From the NCBI GenBank assembly GCA_964526565.1, contig CAZGMC010000087.1, positions 1 through 17,680 on the forward strand: a stretch of 17,680 nucleotides of DNA, in the 5' to 3' direction. The notes under the pieces are model-generated. The model had not been told where the DNA came from, ran no database searches, and saw nothing but the letters and a program-made list of their open reading frames with translations. Below are positions 16,314 through 17,680 of this stretch, in pieces. Every line of letters starts with the position of its first letter. The stretch's first letter is position 1. The position numbers and the translations under genes are program-made. The stretch is from CAZGMC01 sp964526565 (GTDB taxonomy: Bacteria > Pseudomonadota > Alphaproteobacteria > DSM-16000 > Inquilinaceae).

Positions 16314-16362
16314 ACCACGCATCCGACAGGCACCGCAGGCGCTCACACCCAATTCCCTGCCC

Positions 16363-16606
16363 TTGGTGAGACTGGACCGGGACCGGCGCAAGGAACGCCG
16401 CCATGTCTGCCTCATGCCGGCGCGGGTGCGTGGCCGGTTCGGCTCGGCGGACGCGCACGTTCTCGACATCCCGACCGGCGGCCTGCTGCTGGCCGGGCGG
16501 GTCGACGATGCTGGCGGCGGCTTTCGGAGCGACGGTTGTCGGGCGAACGTGCCATGGGCCCGGCGGGGAGTCGCAGAATTTTCATTTTGTTGACCGTGAA
16601 ACGTAA
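16363..16606 (+). pseudogene. Decayed PilZ-domain-like gene
   Basis: The frame from TTG 16363 encodes RDRRKERRHVCLMPARVRG and ADAHVLDIPTGGLLLAG, resembling the cyclic-di-GMP-binding PilZ domain with its RxxxR and D-x-S-x-x-G motifs. The Ser of the second motif is Pro here. After about residue 50 the frame loses PilZ character and stops at 16593. The next frame, ending at 16606, reads ATVVGRTCHGPGGESQNF, which looks more like a PilZ second half, so a frameshift near 16510-16540 is plausible. Normal PilZ domains have about 100 residues. The resemblance is by eye, and a chance ORF cannot be excluded. Confidence 0.4.
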
Positions 16607-16658
16607 CGTCCCTGGTGGTAAACCGCCGCAGTTTCGCTTTTTCAGGGATGCTGCACCC

Positions 16659-17618
16659 ATGCGGAGATCGCCTCTTTCACTCATCGGCGCTGCGGCGGCC
16701 ATCGGCCTGCTCGCCGGCCCCGCCAACGCCGAGTTCACGCTCGACAGCCGCTTCACCGATGCCGATGGCGACCTGATCGCCGACATCCCGACCGACCCCG
16801 GCGAGTGGGTCGATCCCGATACCCTGATCTTCGCCTACACGCCGGTCGAGGACCCCGCCGTCTATGCCGAGGTCTGGGCCGGGTTCCTGGACCACCTGGA
16901 GGAGGCGACCGGCCGCGAGGTCCAGTTCTTCCCGGTGCAGTCGAACGCTGCCCAGCTGGAGGCGATGCGCGCCGGCCGCCTGCACATCGCCGGTTTCAAC
17001 ACCGGCAGCAACCCGCTGGCCGTTGCCTGCGCCGGCTTCCGGCCGTTCGCCATGATGGCCGGCGAGGACGGCTCGTTCGGCTACGAGATGGAGATCATCG
17101 TGCCGGCGGATTCGCCGGCCCAGTCCATCGAGGACCTGCGCGGCAGCGAGATCGCCTTCACCCAGGAGACCTCGAACTCCGGCTTCAAGGCGCCGTCGGC
17201 GATCCTGGAGAGCGAGTTCGGCATGGTCGCCGGCACCGACTTCGAGGCGGTGTTCTCCGGCAGCCACGACACGTCGGTCCTCGGCGTCGCCAACAACGAC
17301 TATCCGGCCGCCGCGATCGCCAACTCGGTGAAGTCGCGGATGATCGAGCGCGGGGCGGTGGACGGCGACGCAATGCGCGTGATCTACACCTCGCAGACCT
17401 TCCCGACGACGGGATATGGCCTAGTGTACAATCTCCACCCCGACCTGCAGGCGCAGATCCGCGAGGCCTTCTTCTCCTTCCCGTGGGAAGGCTCGGCCCT
17501 GGAGGAGGAGTTCTCGCGGTCGGGTGAGTCGCAGTTCATCCCGATCTCGTTCCAGGAGCATTGGGCGGTGATCCGGCAGATCGACGCGGCCCTGGACGTG
17601 TCGTACACCTGCAACTGA
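16659..17618 (+). CDS. PhnD-type periplasmic substrate-binding protein (phosphate/phosphite/phosphonate ABC transporter)
   Basis: This 319-residue protein has a signal peptide at about 1-24 (MRRSPLSLIGAAAAIGLLAG, then PANA before EF). The mature part follows the PhnD pattern: IFAYTPVEDPAVYAEVW, FLDHLEEATGREVQFFPVQS, EAMRAGRLHIAGFNTGSN, then DLRGSEIAFTQETSNSGFKA. The family delivers phosphonate, phosphite or related anions to an inner-membrane ABC transporter. The ATG at 16659 is chosen because it starts a clean signal peptide with AGGGA 10-11 bases upstream; the open frame extends far upstream without meaning. No phnC or phnE is visible, as the window ends 62 bases after the stop. The substrate cannot be told. 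A 15-bp tandem repeat starts at the stop codon. Confidence 0.9.
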   Translation: MRRSPLSLIGAAAAIGLLAGPANAEFTLDSRFTDADGDLIADIPTDPGEWVDPDTLIFAYTPVEDPAVYAEVWAGFLDHLEEATGREVQFFPVQSNAAQLEAMRAGRLHIAGFNTGSNPLAVACAGFRPFAMMAGEDGSFGYEMEIIVPADSPAQSIEDLRGSEIAFTQETSNSGFKAPSAILESEFGMVAGTDFEAVFSGSHDTSVLGVANNDYPAAAIANSVKSRMIERGAVDGDAMRVIYTSQTFPTTGYGLVYNLHPDLQAQIREAFFSFPWEGSALEEEFSRSGESQFIPISFQEHWAVIRQIDAALDVSYTCN

Positions 17619-17680
17619 CCGGCCGGCAACTGACCGGCCGGCAACTGACCGGCCGGCAACTGACCGGCCGGCAACTGACC
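17611..17680. repeat. 15-bp tandem repeat at the window end
   Basis: Unit GCAACTGACCGGCCG, four full copies from 17611, 17626, 17641 and 17656, then ten bases to the window edge. The first copy contains the last codons and stop of the PhnD-type gene, so the gene end itself seems to have been amplified. Each unit contains the palindrome CCGGCCGG at its join. The full copy number is unknown. Confidence 0.92.

Noticed and set aside
16068..16658. Upstream extension of the PhnD-type gene
   Set aside because: The open frame is a GC effect; a clean signal peptide begins at 16659.

Overview
The window is high-GC, densely coded DNA that looks like an alphaproteobacterium, probably of the Rhodospirillales type. 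The clues are the adjacent folE/hisI pair, the radA-cvpA-purF order, the Fe-S type PurF, a soluble MCP with a C-terminal sensor-like domain, and GC-rich codons. This is judged from protein resemblance only. A 100-N assembly gap (5891-5990) interrupts the window, and both window ends are incomplete: folE lacks its 5' end, and the last bases lie inside a tandem repeat.

Layout. 1-2044 (+): folE (5' partial), an organomercurial lyase gene (merB), a broken second copy of the folE 3' end, then hisI. 2191-3579 (-): a cytoplasmic methyl-accepting chemotaxis protein. 3905-~6035 (+): a polytopic flippase-like membrane protein overlapping a polyprenyl-phosphate-type GT2 glycosyltransferase, whose 3' end runs into a 14-bp tandem repeat and the gap. 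6097-6834 (-): a short-chain dehydrogenase. 7185-10340 (+): pyruvate formate-lyase and its radical SAM activase. 10413-11957 (-): an OFA-family (oxalate/formate type) MFS transporter preceded by a 54-codon stub of a Kef-type antiporter. 12409-16065 (-): radA-cvpA-purF. 16363-16606 (+): a decayed PilZ-like gene. 16659-17618 (+): a PhnD-type periplasmic binding protein, followed by a 15-bp tandem repeat at the window edge.

How the genes may work together. pflB and pflA form an anaerobic pyruvate-to-formate module, and the convergent OFA-type transporter plausibly exports or exchanges formate or a related carboxylate. From memory of alphaproteobacterial gene order, the SDR normally lies directly behind purF, so the fermentative block 6835-12408 looks like an insertion into a conserved radA-cvpA-purF-SDR cluster. 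FolE (pterin/folate), HisI (histidine) and PurF (purine) are housekeeping enzymes.

Most noteworthy points. (1) merB is bracketed by diverged direct repeats of the folE 3' end, which reach into the first codons of hisI. This is the layout left when foreign DNA enters a gene end and restores it, yet no integrase is visible. (2) Short tandem repeats of 14, 12, 14 and 15 bp sit at gene edges. One, upstream of radA, lies between a good promoter/SD/ATG and the radA reading frame, and its copy number decides whether the two are in frame. (3) There are remnants of an antiporter and of a PilZ gene. (4) Key residues are replaced in HisI (Zn-ligand Cys to Asp) and in the SDR (catalytic Ser to Cys). I see no complete new defence or mobile system, no CRISPR array, no transposase and no RNA gene.
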